A DNA stretch of 15,864 nt from Candidatus Gracilibacteria bacterium CG2_30_37_12 (lineage in GTDB: Bacteria > Patescibacteriota > Gracilibacteria > BD1-5 > UBA2023): positions 1-15,864 of the forward strand of contig MNYO01000083.1 in the NCBI GenBank assembly GCA_001873165.1, read 5' to 3'. The first letter of the stretch is position 1; each line of letters opens with the position of its first letter. Positions 1 to 7,602 of this stretch are shown here, in pieces. Made by a program: the position numbers and the translations under genes. Below the pieces are notes generated by a model. The model saw only the letters and a program-made list of their open reading frames with translations, did not search any database and had not been told where the DNA came from.

Positions 1-210
1 GAAAAAAAGTTTCTTTTCTGGGTTTCTGATATTCCCCTGTCTTCCTCCTCCATATCCACGCTTACGGTTTTGTTTGGAAAGAGCTACTTCTATGACAAAT
101 TGAGTAAAGACAGGTAAAAGCGATTGAAATTCTTCAGGGGATATTCCTGTGAGGGCACGAAAAATACGATTGTTCTTAAGAGCACGATTGAGATCCATAC
201 AAGAAAACAT
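1..210 (-). CDS. IS transposase, N-terminal part (runs off the left edge)
   Basis: Reading leftward from an ATG at 210, 70 codons stay open to the window edge. The protein begins MFSCMDLNRALKNN, continues with TGISPEEFQSLLP, and then has a basic glycine-rich linker (RKRGYGGGRQG) followed by NPEKKLFF. This order, a helical N-terminal region with the 'LTG.SPEEF' signature and then 'GGGR.G....EKLFF', is what I know from the helix-turn-helix domain in front of DDE endonucleases of IS5-type transposases. The catalytic DDE part lies outside the window. A second ATG at 198 (MDLNRAL) fits family N-termini equally well. Neither start has a Shine-Dalgarno. The inverted repeat at 223-254 lies just upstream and may belong to the element. 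Family placement is by pattern recognition only. Confidence 0.75.
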   Translation of the reverse strand, partial: MFSCMDLNRALKNNRIFRALTGISPEEFQSLLPVFTQFVIEVALSKQNRKRGYGGGRQGNIRNPEKKLFF

Positions 211-222
211 GAGACAAATAGA

Positions 223-254
223 AATATACTACAATGTGACCTTTGTAGTATATT
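223..254. repeat. 12-bp perfect inverted repeat upstream of the transposase
   Basis: The arms aatatactacaa (223-234) and ttgtagtatatt (243-254) are perfectly complementary around an 8-base loop. The repeat starts 13 bases upstream of the transposase start codon and lies between this gene and comF. It could be part of the element's end, an operator for the transposase, or a weak terminator. Without the other end of the element I cannot choose. Confidence 0.5.
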
Positions 255-365
255 CATTTTTTGTTTCGGGACAAGTCTAGTATTATATTTATAGCAAAAA
301 TCACGAGTATTCTAACGAATTCTCAAAGAGATACAAAAGATTTTTCTGCTCGAAAATGGTATAGG

Positions 366-393
366 TTGAAGTATTTTAAAAAATTCATATACT
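366..393 (+). promoter_or_regulatory. Promoter of comF-like gene (TTGAAG-16-TATACT)
   Basis: TTGAAG (366-371) and TATACT (388-393) are separated by 16 bp, and TTCA stands directly before the -10 box, as in the secE and rpsU promoters. Transcription would start near 400, only about 10 bases before the ATG at 411. This supports the 411 start over upstream alternatives. Confidence 0.6.
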
Positions 394-410
394 CCCCCTT
401 ATATAATCTT

Positions 411-1070
411 ATGGCCCATATGATTAATCCTTTCGCGCGTATTCGTCTTTTTTTCTCCCATGTATTTCTCACTCCCGAGGAAGATGTGGTTTTTCAGGAA
501 CTTTTCATCGATAAAAATCCTTATTATCAAGAGATAATGGGAGAATATTGGCACCTCAATGGAGCTTTTATAACTCTCGAATACACAGACGAGCTCAAGA
601 AAGAATTGGAAGCATATAAATACTATTCCAGACAAGAGAAAAAAGATATATTTCTCCCACAACTTCTGGAATGCTTTGAGTTATTTTGTCTGGAAAATAC
701 TGATAAAGATACCATTGTAACAACCGTGCCATTACATTTTCTTTCTTTTCTAAAACGGGGTTACAATCACTCAGAAGTTCTTGCAAGAGATATCGCGAAA
801 CAAGAAGGAAATGTATTCAAAAATCTCCTGAGAAAATCTCGTTTTACCAAACATCAGGCAAAGCTTAGTAAGTCAGATCGCCTCCGAAATGTGCGAAATA
901 GTTTTACTTTTCGTAAAAAATTTCTTGCAGATATCGCTGGAAAAGATATTATCCTCGTCGACGATGTCATTTCTACTGGTTCTACCGCCAACGAATGTGC
1001 GAAAATCCTCAAGAAAAATGGTGCTAAAAATGTCTTCTGACTCTTTCTCGCAACTTCCAATAATACCTAA
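411..1070 (+). CDS. comF: ComF-family phosphoribosyltransferase
   Basis: 219 residues. The C-terminal half is a type I phosphoribosyltransferase of the ComF family: VPLHFLSFLKRGYNHSEVLA (family pattern 'PLH..R...RG.NQ...LA'), then KHQAKLSKSDRLRNVRNSF ('TK.Q..L....R..N...AF'), then the PRPP-binding loop IILVDDVISTGST with the acidic pair at D184-D185. The family is linked to competence and amidophosphoribosyl-type chemistry; the substrate here is unknown. The four-cysteine zinc motif common at the N-terminus of ComF is not visible. The frame is open back to a TTG at 261, but the promoter at 366-393 argues for the ATG at 411 (MAHMINPF; 420 also possible). TGA at 1038-1040 reads as Gly210, giving the family-like ending KNVFGLFLATSN before TAA. 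The gene at 1086 follows after 15 bases. Confidence 0.85.
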
Positions 1071-1085
1071 TAAAAACGATATCTT

Positions 1086-1679
1086 ATGCAGCCAAAAATC
1101 ACGGAACTTATCAAACGATTTGAATCCCTTCGAAAAGATTTAGAAAAAGAATATAGCCGTCTCACACAGAACTATGGATATTCCATAGAAAAAAGAAGAA
1201 TTGTATTTCTCAAAGAATTTTCTCATAAAAATAAACTTTTTCGAGAAGGGTTTTTTCGTATGCTCTTCAATGCTCCTATACGACATATTCTCGCCAGTCC
1301 ATTTGTTTACATGATGTTATTTCCTGCTGTTATCTTAGATTTTTTTCTTACCATCTATCAATATACTGCCTTTCCTCTTTATCGCATCCCCTGCGTAAAA
1401 CGAAGTGAATATTTTGTATATGAACGACGTTTTCTTGATTACCTTAACTGGTTTCAGAAATTGAATTGTCTCTATTGCAGTTATGTTAATGGATTATTTT
1501 CTTATGCAGTTGCAATTGGTGCATCTACTGAACGATATTGGTGTCCACTCAAAGCCACACAACATCCGAAATTGCCACACAATTGGTATAATGACTTTGC
1601 AGATTATGGAAATCCAGAGGAATGGATACAGAAATATCACGAAAATGACCAAGCATTTTGCAAGATACCAAAAGAATAA
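1086..1679 (+). CDS. Conserved membrane-associated protein with Cys motifs, function unknown
   Basis: 197 residues. A charged N-terminal helix (1-55) is followed by a hydrophobic stretch at about 60-97 (HILASPFVYMMLFPAVILDF and onward) that probably forms one or two membrane helices. The C-terminal part carries CLYCSYVNGL (C128, C131) and ERYWCP (C153), resembling a widespread uncharacterised bacterial family with 'NC.YC.YANGL' and 'TE.YWCPIK' motifs. The three cysteines suggest a metal or Fe-S site; that is inference. The gene lies 15 bases after comF and has no promoter of its own, so the two are probably co-transcribed. The start is the first ATG after the comF stop; no Shine-Dalgarno is present. 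I do not know a function for this family. Confidence 0.7.
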   Translation: MQPKITELIKRFESLRKDLEKEYSRLTQNYGYSIEKRRIVFLKEFSHKNKLFREGFFRMLFNAPIRHILASPFVYMMLFPAVILDFFLTIYQYTAFPLYRIPCVKRSEYFVYERRFLDYLNWFQKLNCLYCSYVNGLFSYAVAIGASTERYWCPLKATQHPKLPHNWYNDFADYGNPEEWIQKYHENDQAFCKIPKE

Positions 1680-1700
1680 TGGTAAATGGACGGATTTCTT

Positions 1701-1728
1701 TTGACTAATACCGACTTTTTCATATAAT
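1701..1728 (+). promoter_or_regulatory. Promoter of the secE-nusG operon (TTGACT-16-TATAAT)
   Basis: TTGACT (1701-1706), a 16-bp spacer ending in TTTTTCA, and a consensus TATAAT (1723-1728). Transcription would start near 1736 and leave a leader of about 37 bases before the secE ATG. It is the best consensus -10 box in the window. Confidence 0.8.
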
Positions 1729-1772
1729 CCCCCGCATACGCGAGGCGTACCCTATATTGTAACGTGTCTTTT

Positions 1773-2042
1773 ATGTCTTTTATAAAAGAGTCTATGAAGG
1801 AATTTGACCATATCGTTTGGCCAACTCCTGCAGAAACTAAAAAATATTTTGTCACTGTAGTTACTATGATCACTGTACTTACAGTGCTTCTTTTTGCTAT
1901 TGGAACTGCTTTTTCTATAGGGCTTTTCGCAGCAAAAAAACAATTAGTTCCTACTTCATCCGTATCTCCTACTTCATCAAGTGCTCCAATTGGAGATTTG
2001 AAACTTGGTGATATTAAAACCACTGCTACTCCAGTGAAATAA
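1773..2042 (+). CDS. secE: Preprotein translocase subunit SecE
   Basis: 89 residues. The first 25 contain the SecE signature: SFIKESMKEFDHIVWPTPAE, an amphipathic helix followed by 'W P T . . E', then one membrane helix at about 27-52. This matches the single-helix SecE of most bacteria, which clamps SecY in the general secretion channel. Beyond the helix is a Ser/Thr/Pro-rich tail of about 35 residues (VSPTSSSAPIG) that most SecE proteins lack and that would face outward if topology is standard. The position just before nusG is the classic arrangement. An in-frame GTG at 1764 gives three more residues; I prefer the ATG at 1773, since SecE sequences start close to the amphipathic helix. No Shine-Dalgarno. 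Confidence 0.92.
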   Translation: MSFIKESMKEFDHIVWPTPAETKKYFVTVVTMITVLTVLLFAIGTAFSIGLFAAKKQLVPTSSVSPTSSSAPIGDLKLGDIKTTATPVK

Positions 2043-2071
2043 TTTTATCTTCTGTCATAATTATTACGTGT

Positions 2072-2626
2072 ATGTTTGATAGTCTGAATGTTGCCCAAAA
2101 AGGCGAATGGTATGTAATACGTGTAATTTCTGGAACAGAGGAAAATGTTCGATCTTCGCTTATGCAACGCCGAGAAGCTTTTAATCTCGAGAATCATATT
2201 TTAGAGGTCTTTATTCCGACTCACGATACCATTACAGTTCGTGCAAATGGAGAAAAGATTAAGAAACCAAAGAATATTTTTCCAGGATATATCCTTGTGA
2301 AAATGGTTGTTACCAATGAGAGTTGGTATATCGTCCGAAATACTCCCAATGTTACAGGATTCCTCGGTGCTGGTACTATTCCAGTTCCCGTAAGTGGCGC
2401 AGAATTGGATCAACTCAAGGGATCTCTCGCTGCAAAAAATACTGCTTTTAGCATTAAATTCCAGATTGGTGAATTTGTTATCATTAAGAGTGGTGCTTTT
2501 GAAGGAAGTGAGGGGAAAATTACAGAAATCAACGAAGAAAAAGGTCTTGTAAAAGTAGAGATAAATATCCTCGGACGAGATACTCCTGTAGAAATTGATT
2601 TCACCAATGTGAAACCAAAAAAATAA
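2072..2626 (+). CDS. nusG: Transcription termination/antitermination protein NusG
   Basis: 184 residues, usual length. The NGN domain begins EWYVIRVISGTEENVRSSL and contains KNIFPGYILVKM, the 'P.FPGY.LV.M' signature, then WYIVRNTPNVTGFLG. The KOW domain covers about 130-165 (FQIGEFVIIKSGAFEGSEGK), with the conserved glycine turn, and ends in VEIDFTNVKPKK. NusG binds RNA polymerase, promotes processivity and couples transcription to translation. It follows secE by 29 bases without a terminator, so the two share the promoter at 1701. There is no in-frame TGA. The genes that usually follow (rplK, rplA) are absent here. The ATG at 2072 is the only plausible start and lacks a Shine-Dalgarno. Confidence 0.96.
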   Translation: MFDSLNVAQKGEWYVIRVISGTEENVRSSLMQRREAFNLENHILEVFIPTHDTITVRANGEKIKKPKNIFPGYILVKMVVTNESWYIVRNTPNVTGFLGAGTIPVPVSGAELDQLKGSLAAKNTAFSIKFQIGEFVIIKSGAFEGSEGKITEINEEKGLVKVEINILGRDTPVEIDFTNVKPKK

Positions 2627-2685
2627 AATATTGTGTTTTTGGTAAACATTTTTACACCTCCTACCGATAATTTGTTTTGTGTCCT

Positions 2686-3405
2686 ATGCGTGTTTTTTCG
2701 TACACTCTTACTGCCCTCGTTACGATTTTTGTCATCAATATCGCCCTTTCTTTTTTGCTTCCTACTTATAGAAATACTCTCATAAATATACGAACGAGTA
2801 TTTATCCTCCTCTCGATGCAACTCCTCAGGCAAACAAAGCAGAAATAGGAAACATAGACAATACTCGCCTCGTTGAGTCTCTCGATCGTATCGATAAGCA
2901 CATCACTTCTCTGACAGAAGCAAGTCAGACCAATCTAAAACCTATTACAACAAGTGGAACAATACTTGATGCAACTGGAGTAATTTCTCCAGAAATAGAT
3001 ATAATCCCAAAAGAAATAGACATTCCCCTTTCATGAATATTTCTCGCAAAGATTATGCCAGAAGTCACACTCAAGAAAGTCGAAAATGATGGATTCTTTG
3101 GTATAAAAATTATGGGTGATATACAGTATAATACCTATGTGGACGAGAGAAGAAAGATAAAAATCTATGCTTTTCAGGAAACATATAATGCTTTTCTCCT
3201 CAACATGAAACTCACGAGAAGCGTCTATGTGCTTAATGAAACCGATCAATTCTTCTGATATACTTTCTTCCTGAATCCTCTCAAAAAAGACCCAAAAGAT
3301 ACAATAATACGATTTGTCACCTCACTGGAAGGTCGTGCCATTGGAGTGGAAGTACCTACTAATTATTATCTGACATTCAAGAAGATGCTCCTCAAAAATA
3401 AATAA
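2686..3405 (+). CDS. Membrane-anchored protein of unknown function
   Basis: 239 residues when two TGA codons (3034-3036 and 3256-3258; residues 117 and 191) are read as glycine; the standard code would cut it into three pieces. One N-terminal membrane segment (about 6-26: YTLTALVTIFVINIALSFLL) is followed by a linker (30-115) and a beta-rich region starting near 116 (GIFLAKIMPEVTLKKVENDG) that includes VYVLNETDQFFGYTFFLNP. I expect the C-terminal part outside the membrane. I recognise no family. Both TGA sites sit inside uninterrupted reading, and the frame runs to a TAA 29 bases before greA. It lies between nusG and greA on the same strand with short gaps, so it is probably part of that operon. 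A TTG at 2677 could add three residues. Confidence 0.7.
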
Positions 3406-3434
3406 TTTATTCTATTTTCTAAATTTTTATCATT

Positions 3435-3911
3435 ATGTCAAAAGTAACACTCCTTACTACTGAAGGACTTATTGAACTCAAGGAAGAATTAAAACACCTC
3501 AAAGAGGTTCGTCGTATAGAAATTGCAGACAAGCTCAAAGAGGCTATTTCCTATGGGGATCTGTCTGAAAATTCTGAGTACGAAGATGCTCGTAGTGAAC
3601 AGGCACAACTCGAGAGTCGCATCACCGAACTCGAGGAAATTATGAAAAATCATGAAATCGTTGATACAAAAAAAGCAAGCAAAAAACTCGGGGGTATAAA
3701 TGTAGGAAGTCTTGTTACTATTACTTCTATAAGCGATGGGAAGAAAGAAACTTTTCGTATCGTTGGTTCCACAGAATCCGATATTTTTGAAGATAAACTT
3801 TCCAATGAATCTCCCATAGGAAAAGCTCTTATCGGAAAAGGAGTTGGTGATATCGCAAAAGGACAAGCAGGTTCTGGTACTTTTGAATATAAAATCGTGG
3901 ATATTAAATAA
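3435..3911 (+). CDS. greA: Transcription elongation factor GreA
   Basis: 158 residues, the normal GreA length. The N-terminal coiled coil (about 8-75) carries the tip loop YGDLSENSEYEDA, whose Asp and Glu residues stimulate transcript cleavage in backtracked RNA polymerase. The C-terminal FKBP-like domain (about 80-158) includes VGSLVTITSISDGKKETFRI and ends with GTFEYKIVDIK. GreA rescues stalled polymerase in the cytoplasm; it shares this operon with the elongation factor NusG, a sensible functional grouping. No in-frame TGA. The ATG at 3435 gives MSKVTLLTTEGLIEL, the standard GreA beginning. The upstream base run is AT-rich with no Shine-Dalgarno. Confidence 0.96.
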   Translation: MSKVTLLTTEGLIELKEELKHLKEVRRIEIADKLKEAISYGDLSENSEYEDARSEQAQLESRITELEEIMKNHEIVDTKKASKKLGGINVGSLVTITSISDGKKETFRIVGSTESDIFEDKLSNESPIGKALIGKGVGDIAKGQAGSGTFEYKIVDIK

Positions 3912-3922
3912 TTTTTCTCACT

Positions 3923-4348
3923 ATGCACTTTTTTACTCAGTATATCATACTCATTCCCATAATTTCCTGGTTTATTGCTGTCATTCTGAAAGGTTTTTAT
4001 GGACTCCGTATGAAGAGTTTTTCACTTTCACAAACGCTCTGATCTGGAGGAATGCCGAGTGTTCATTCGGCTCTTGTGACGAGTATCACGACGGCACTCG
4101 GAATCAAGTATGGAATATTTTCCGATATCTTCAGTATCGCTATGGTATTCTCCATGATCATCATCTACGATGCAATCAATGTCCGATTTGAAGCAGGATT
4201 ACATGCCAAGGCTCTCAATCAACTCAATTGTAGTAAAGAAAAACCAACCAATTATAATTTTAATGAATCCATCGGACATCTTCCTGGAGAAGCTCTTGCG
4301 GGAAGTATTATCGGAATAATTGTTGCGATAATATTAATGAATATATAA
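3923..4348 (+). CDS. DUF212 (divergent PAP2 family) membrane protein
   Basis: 141 residues with TGA at 4040-4042 read as Gly40. The key motif LGSGGMPSVHSALVTS (G40 is its first glycine) and then IYDAINVRFEAGLHAKALN and ESIGHLPGEALAGSIIG match the DUF212 family, which resembles the phosphatidic-acid phosphatase type 2 fold with altered active-site residues. Conservation of a glycine exactly at the TGA is strong evidence for the code. Hydrophobic segments near 4-24, 48-82 and 122-141 predict an integral membrane protein. The biochemical role of DUF212 is not established. It closes the secE-nusG-greA operon, 11 bases after greA, with the terminator at 4364-4400 directly downstream. Confidence 0.88.
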
Positions 4349-4363
4349 AAAAACTCTCATATC

Positions 4364-4400
4364 AGAAAAGTCGGATTTCTCCGGCTTTTCTTCTCTTTTT
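4364..4400 (+). terminator. Rho-independent terminator after the secE-greA operon
   Basis: The arms agaaaagtcgg (4364-4374) and ccggcttttct (4381-4391) pair over 11 bp, including one G-U pair, around a six-base loop. A T-rich run (tctcttttt) follows. It ends the operon begun at 1701. Confidence 0.85.
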
Positions 4401-4426
4401 AAAAGTAACTCATTACCACTTTCAAA

Positions 4427-5548
4427 ATGTTCTCTATCTACGATGAACCAAAGCTTAGAGCTTTTCTCCTTGAGCACGGACATAAAAATTTCCGTTATAC
4501 ACAAATAGAACATGCAATCTATAAGGATCTCGTGACGGACTTTGACGCTATGACGACGATTACCAAGGAGCTTCGCGAACTTCTCAAAACCACTTGTTAT
4601 TTCACTTCGCTCAAGATAAAGTCAGAAGTCACTTCGGATGATGGACAAACAACGAAGTTTCTCCTCGAAACACACGATGGAAAATTTCTCGAAGCGGTTA
4701 TTATGCGACATCTCTCATGACGAAATACGCTCTGTGTTTCTTCACAAGTCGGATGTCCGATGGCATGTAGTTTCTGTGCGACAGGAAAGCTCGGGCTTAT
4801 TCGAAATCTCGATTTTACCGAGATTGTCGAACAAATTATGGTCGCTGTTCATCATCTCGCTCGAGAGAACAAGAAACTCCGAAATATGGTCTATATGGGG
4901 ATGGGTGAGCCATTTCTCAATTATGACAATGTCAAACAATCCATAGAAATAGCTTGTGGCCAGAAAAAGCTCGATTTATCGAGTCGTCGTATCACCGTTT
5001 CCACGTGTGGAATTATCCCAGGGATTGCAAAAATCGCGGAGGATTTTCCTCAAGTTTCGCTCGCTATTTCTCTTCATGCTCCAACCGACGAAGCTCGTAA
5101 AGGTATTATGCCAGTGGAGCAGACATATCCACTCGACAAACTCATGGAAGCTCTCGATGCGTATGTGGCGAATACCAATAAACGAATATTCTATGAATAT
5201 ATCATGATCAATAGTCTTACGGACCGTCCAGAATACGCGAAAGCGCTTGCAGACCTCCTTCATGGTCGTCTCGCTCATGTGAATTTCATTCCCTATAATC
5301 CAGGAGAAGGAAGTTCTGACAGTCCTATGCAACCGACTTCCAAAATTATGATCAAGAAATTCCAAGACGCTCTTGAAGCTGTTGGAGTTCCTTCCACAAT
5401 TCGTCACACTATGGGAGATGATATCGATGCTGCATGCGGACAACTCGCCCTCAAAGAAGATGGGAAAAGTATCGCAACCGAAGTAGGGAAAAGTATGGGG
5501 AAATTTCAAAAGTTGAAAGATTCTGAAACGAGTTCAGAATGACAATAA
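4427..5548 (+). CDS. rlmN: RlmN: dual-specificity RNA (adenine-C2) methyltransferase
   Basis: 373 residues when TGA at 4718-4720 (Gly98) and 5540-5542 (Gly372) are read through. The radical SAM methylase makes 2-methyladenosine at 23S rRNA A2503 and tRNA A37. The 4Fe-4S motif C110-x3-C114-x2-C117 lies in SQVGCPMACSFCATG, right after the recoded Gly98. Other hallmarks follow: MVYMGMGEPFLNYDNV, RRITVSTCGIIPGI, SLAISLHAPTDEARKGIMPV, HVNFIPYNPGEG and the methyl-carrying cysteine C337 in DAACGQLA. With the standard code the N-terminal domain would be separated from the catalytic core, so the read-through is well supported. The last residues (KDSETSSEGQ) are encoded by a palindromic repeat at 5520-5540 and look like an acquired tail. 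The ATG at 4427 lies just after a terminator; I see no clear promoter for it. Confidence 0.96.
5520..5540. repeat. REP-like palindrome forming the rlmN 3' end
   Basis: attctgaa (5520-5527) and ttcagaat (5533-5540) pair perfectly around acgag. The sequence, with the following gac, closely resembles dispersed palindromic repeats that I have seen in several bacterial groups. Here it is inside the coding end of rlmN, adds DSETSSEG to the protein and supplies a TGA codon read as glycine. Confidence 0.55.
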
Positions 5549-5566
5549 TTACTAAATTATAAGCAT

Positions 5567-5824
5567 ATGGAATCTACTCTTTTATATACAGAAATATCCC
5601 CATCTCAACCCAAAAAAACCAGAAGAGAATTACAAGACGAGATACGAAAGCAAAAAGCTCTTGCAAAAGCTGCAAAAAAAGCCTCTTTTCGTCGAAAAAC
5701 GGAGAAAAAACTTGCCGAGAAAGCAGAGAGGAAAGGGATGCACAAGGTGAATAATACGAAGCGAAAACTGGAGAAGAAGATAGAGGCAAAAACGCATAGA
5801 TGAACGATTCAAAAAAAAGCATAA
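5567..5824 (+). CDS. Small Lys/Arg-rich protein, function unknown
   Basis: 85 residues with TGA at 5801-5803 as Gly79; the last codons and the TAA (5822-5824) lie inside the terminator stem. Residues 16-78 are almost all Lys, Arg, Glu, Ala and Gln (PKKTRRELQDEIRKQK, then KKLAEKAERKGMHKVNNTKR), predicting one long basic helix or coiled coil. That could mean RNA, ribosome or DNA binding, but composition alone does not prove it. The gene starts 18 bases after rlmN and probably shares its transcript. No Shine-Dalgarno; the start is preceded by AT-rich sequence with a TATAAG. I recognise no family. Confidence 0.6.
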
Positions 5825-5842
5825 CTTCTTGTTATGCTTTTT
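5814..5842. terminator. Bidirectional terminator containing both convergent stop codons
   Basis: aaaaagcataac (5814-5825) and gttatgcttttt (5831-5842) form a perfect 12-bp stem with loop ttctt. An A run on one side and a T run on the other allow it to act on both strands. The TAA of the rightward gene (5822-5824) and the TAA of the leftward remnant (5832-5834) lie in opposite arms. Confidence 0.85.
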
Positions 5843-6400
5843 CTCTATCTAGAGAATACTTCCGATTCAATCCTATGAGTCAGGATCGAAAGATCTCATA
5901 TCGACTCATCGCTTTTGAGGCATATGAAGCATTTTCGATGCCATGCGGGATTTTCTCCATATAAACCGGAACTCATTTTTTTAAAAAAGATTCTTCCAAT
6001 AATTTAAGGAGAAAGGTATTGATTTGAAATGATGAATGGAACCGAAAAGCAACAGTTTTATCTCGAGAACCTTGTATCTGATTAATACAAATAGCCCCAC
6101 TATTATCAACATCATAGCCCATAGTATACAAGTAGGACGATATTTTCCATCACGTTCTCTCTTATAACGCATAACAAGAGCAAATCCTCCATCGAGGAGC
6201 ACTTTGGATGAATAGGTGGTAGATTCCTTAAATTCTCACTCGGCAGATTCGAGTCATCCAAGTATCTCGACCATGAGTCGAGTGGAATCTATTTGTTGAC
6301 ATACTTTACTGGAAGGTATAGTGATGAATTCCTGAAATTCTGGAATATGGAGATGATTGAGTGGACTTATAAAAAAATGAATGTATATAAAGATAGAAAT
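5832..6400 (-). pseudogene. Frameshifted, 5'-truncated remnant of an unknown protein gene
   Basis: Reading leftward with TGA = Gly, one frame is open from about 6400 to 6125 and gives protein-like sequence (EFQEFITIPSSKVCQQIDST, then VLLDGGFALVMRYKRERDGK). It then turns into an implausible hydrophobic string, while a second frame, blocked upstream by TAA, takes over near 6140-6115 with MGYDVDNSGAICINQIQGSR and DKTVAFRFHSSFQINTFLLK and runs to the TAA at 5834-5832. The simplest reading is one gene with a one-base shift. No ATG opens the upstream part; a TAG at 6403-6401 precedes it, so the 5' end is also lost. I do not recognise the family. A sequencing error could explain the shift but not the missing start. 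Confidence 0.5.
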
Positions 6401-6455
6401 CTATCTTATCAGAAATTTTAATAATTGTAAAAGGTATTGTTTCAAAAAATGTAAT

Positions 6456-7589
6456 TTACTTCACAAACTCCAGATAATTCTCACTCGACACGAGCTCGTA
6501 ACTTGCCTTCGGATAGAGATCCGAGAACTTTTTCGGGACGTGGATTTTCTGCGGTTTGTACTTGATTTCGAAGGCCTGGATATCTTCACCGGTGAGCTCT
6601 ATGAGGTCGATTTCCTCTTGCTGGGTACCACGCCAGAAATGTGGATAGGCGAGACTTCCTGAATAGTGGCGATGTTTCATACGTTCTATGAGACAAAAGT
6701 TTTCAAAGAGTCCCCCGAGGTCGGTTCGGAGTCTGAGGGGATTAAATGACCGAATGAGAGCATTTCGGATTCCGAGATCGTAGAAATAAATCTTTTTCAT
6801 CTTGGAAATCTCCTTCCGTTTATTGGTAAAATAGGGAGAAAGACGGAAAATAACGTAACTTTTTTCGAGGAGATCGATATATCGTTCAACCGTGTTGGTG
6901 CTCATTCCGAGCTGAGTGGCAAGTTCATTGTATGAAACCTCGCTTCCTATCTGGAGAGCGAGAAGTTCGAGAAGTTTATGGATGCTTCCAGAATTACGAA
7001 CCTCCTGAAATTCGAGAATATCCCGGTAGAGTCCACTTTCGGAGAGCTCTGTGAGCCGCGTGACTTTTTCCTCGATATTCTTCAGTTCCAATACTTCAGG
7101 ATACATGCCGTATAGGAGGTGTGTTTCGAGCTCCTTTTGAGTATCACGGATCCCATATCGATCCATATATTCCCCGACAGATACGGGAAAAAGAGTAAAA
7201 ACGAATTTACGTCCCGTGAGTGGTTCATTGGTAGTATCGAGGAGATGGACACTGGATGACCCCGTTACAAATATTTGCTTGGTTGCCTTGTACTGATCAA
7301 CGAGAATTTTGAGAGTATTTCCGATATTGGGGATCTTCTGTCATTCGTCTATCACGATGTAACTGGATTTTCCAATAACACGATCCACTTGAGAGAAACT
7401 CTCGCTTGAAAGAATGGCTCTGTCATCGGAATCGTCACCAGTGAAGAATATCTTATCAGAAGAGGGAATATCTTGTAAAAGAGTCTCTACGAGTGTTGTT
7501 TTCCCAACCTGACGAGGCCCGAGAATCATGATAATATTCCCTTGTAGATATTTGGAAATGATTTTTTCTGAAAGAGTTCTTGAGAACAT
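6456..7589 (-). CDS. AAA_14 / DUF4143 ATPase
   Basis: 377 residues with TGA at 7343-7341 as Gly83. Walker A is GPRQVGKTT (24-32); Walker B is SYIVIDE (D81, E82), directly before the recoded glycine. FVTGSSSVHLL is the sensor region. A winged-helix segment at about 217-240 (SYNELATQLGMSTNTVERYI) and a C-terminal DUF4143 region with E326/D328 and E341-I-K343 follow; the latter resembles a PD-(D/E)XK nuclease-like core. This order is the standard one for the AAA_14-DUF4143 family, common in accessory regions of bacteria and archaea, whose function is still unclear (suggested roles include mobile-element or toxin-like activity). The start MFSRTLSEKIISKYL at 7589 matches the family; the frame is open further upstream. 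It has its own promoter at 7625-7652. Confidence 0.93.
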
Positions 7590-7602
7590 AAGGATACTAA
7601 TG

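Noticed and set aside
261..410. N-terminal extension of comF from TTG 261
   Set aside because: A promoter with good spacing (366-393) lies inside this stretch and would start transcription near 400; no ATG is present before 411.
4718..4720. TGA as tryptophan (code 4) or selenocysteine
   Set aside because: The sites fit glycine (for example SGGMPS-type and PGG motifs), tryptophan is encoded by TGG in the same genes, and no selenocysteine insertion hairpin or selenoprotein family is involved.
5981..6202. 73-residue minus-strand membrane protein
   Set aside because: Its C-terminal half is the wrong frame of the frameshifted remnant; the neighbouring frame gives much more protein-like sequence up to a proper stop in the terminator.
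6390..6407. Hairpin aagatag/ctatctt as terminator of the DUF4143 ATPase gene
   Set aside because: A 7-bp AT-rich stem with only a broken T tract on the minus strand; it may contribute but cannot be supported.
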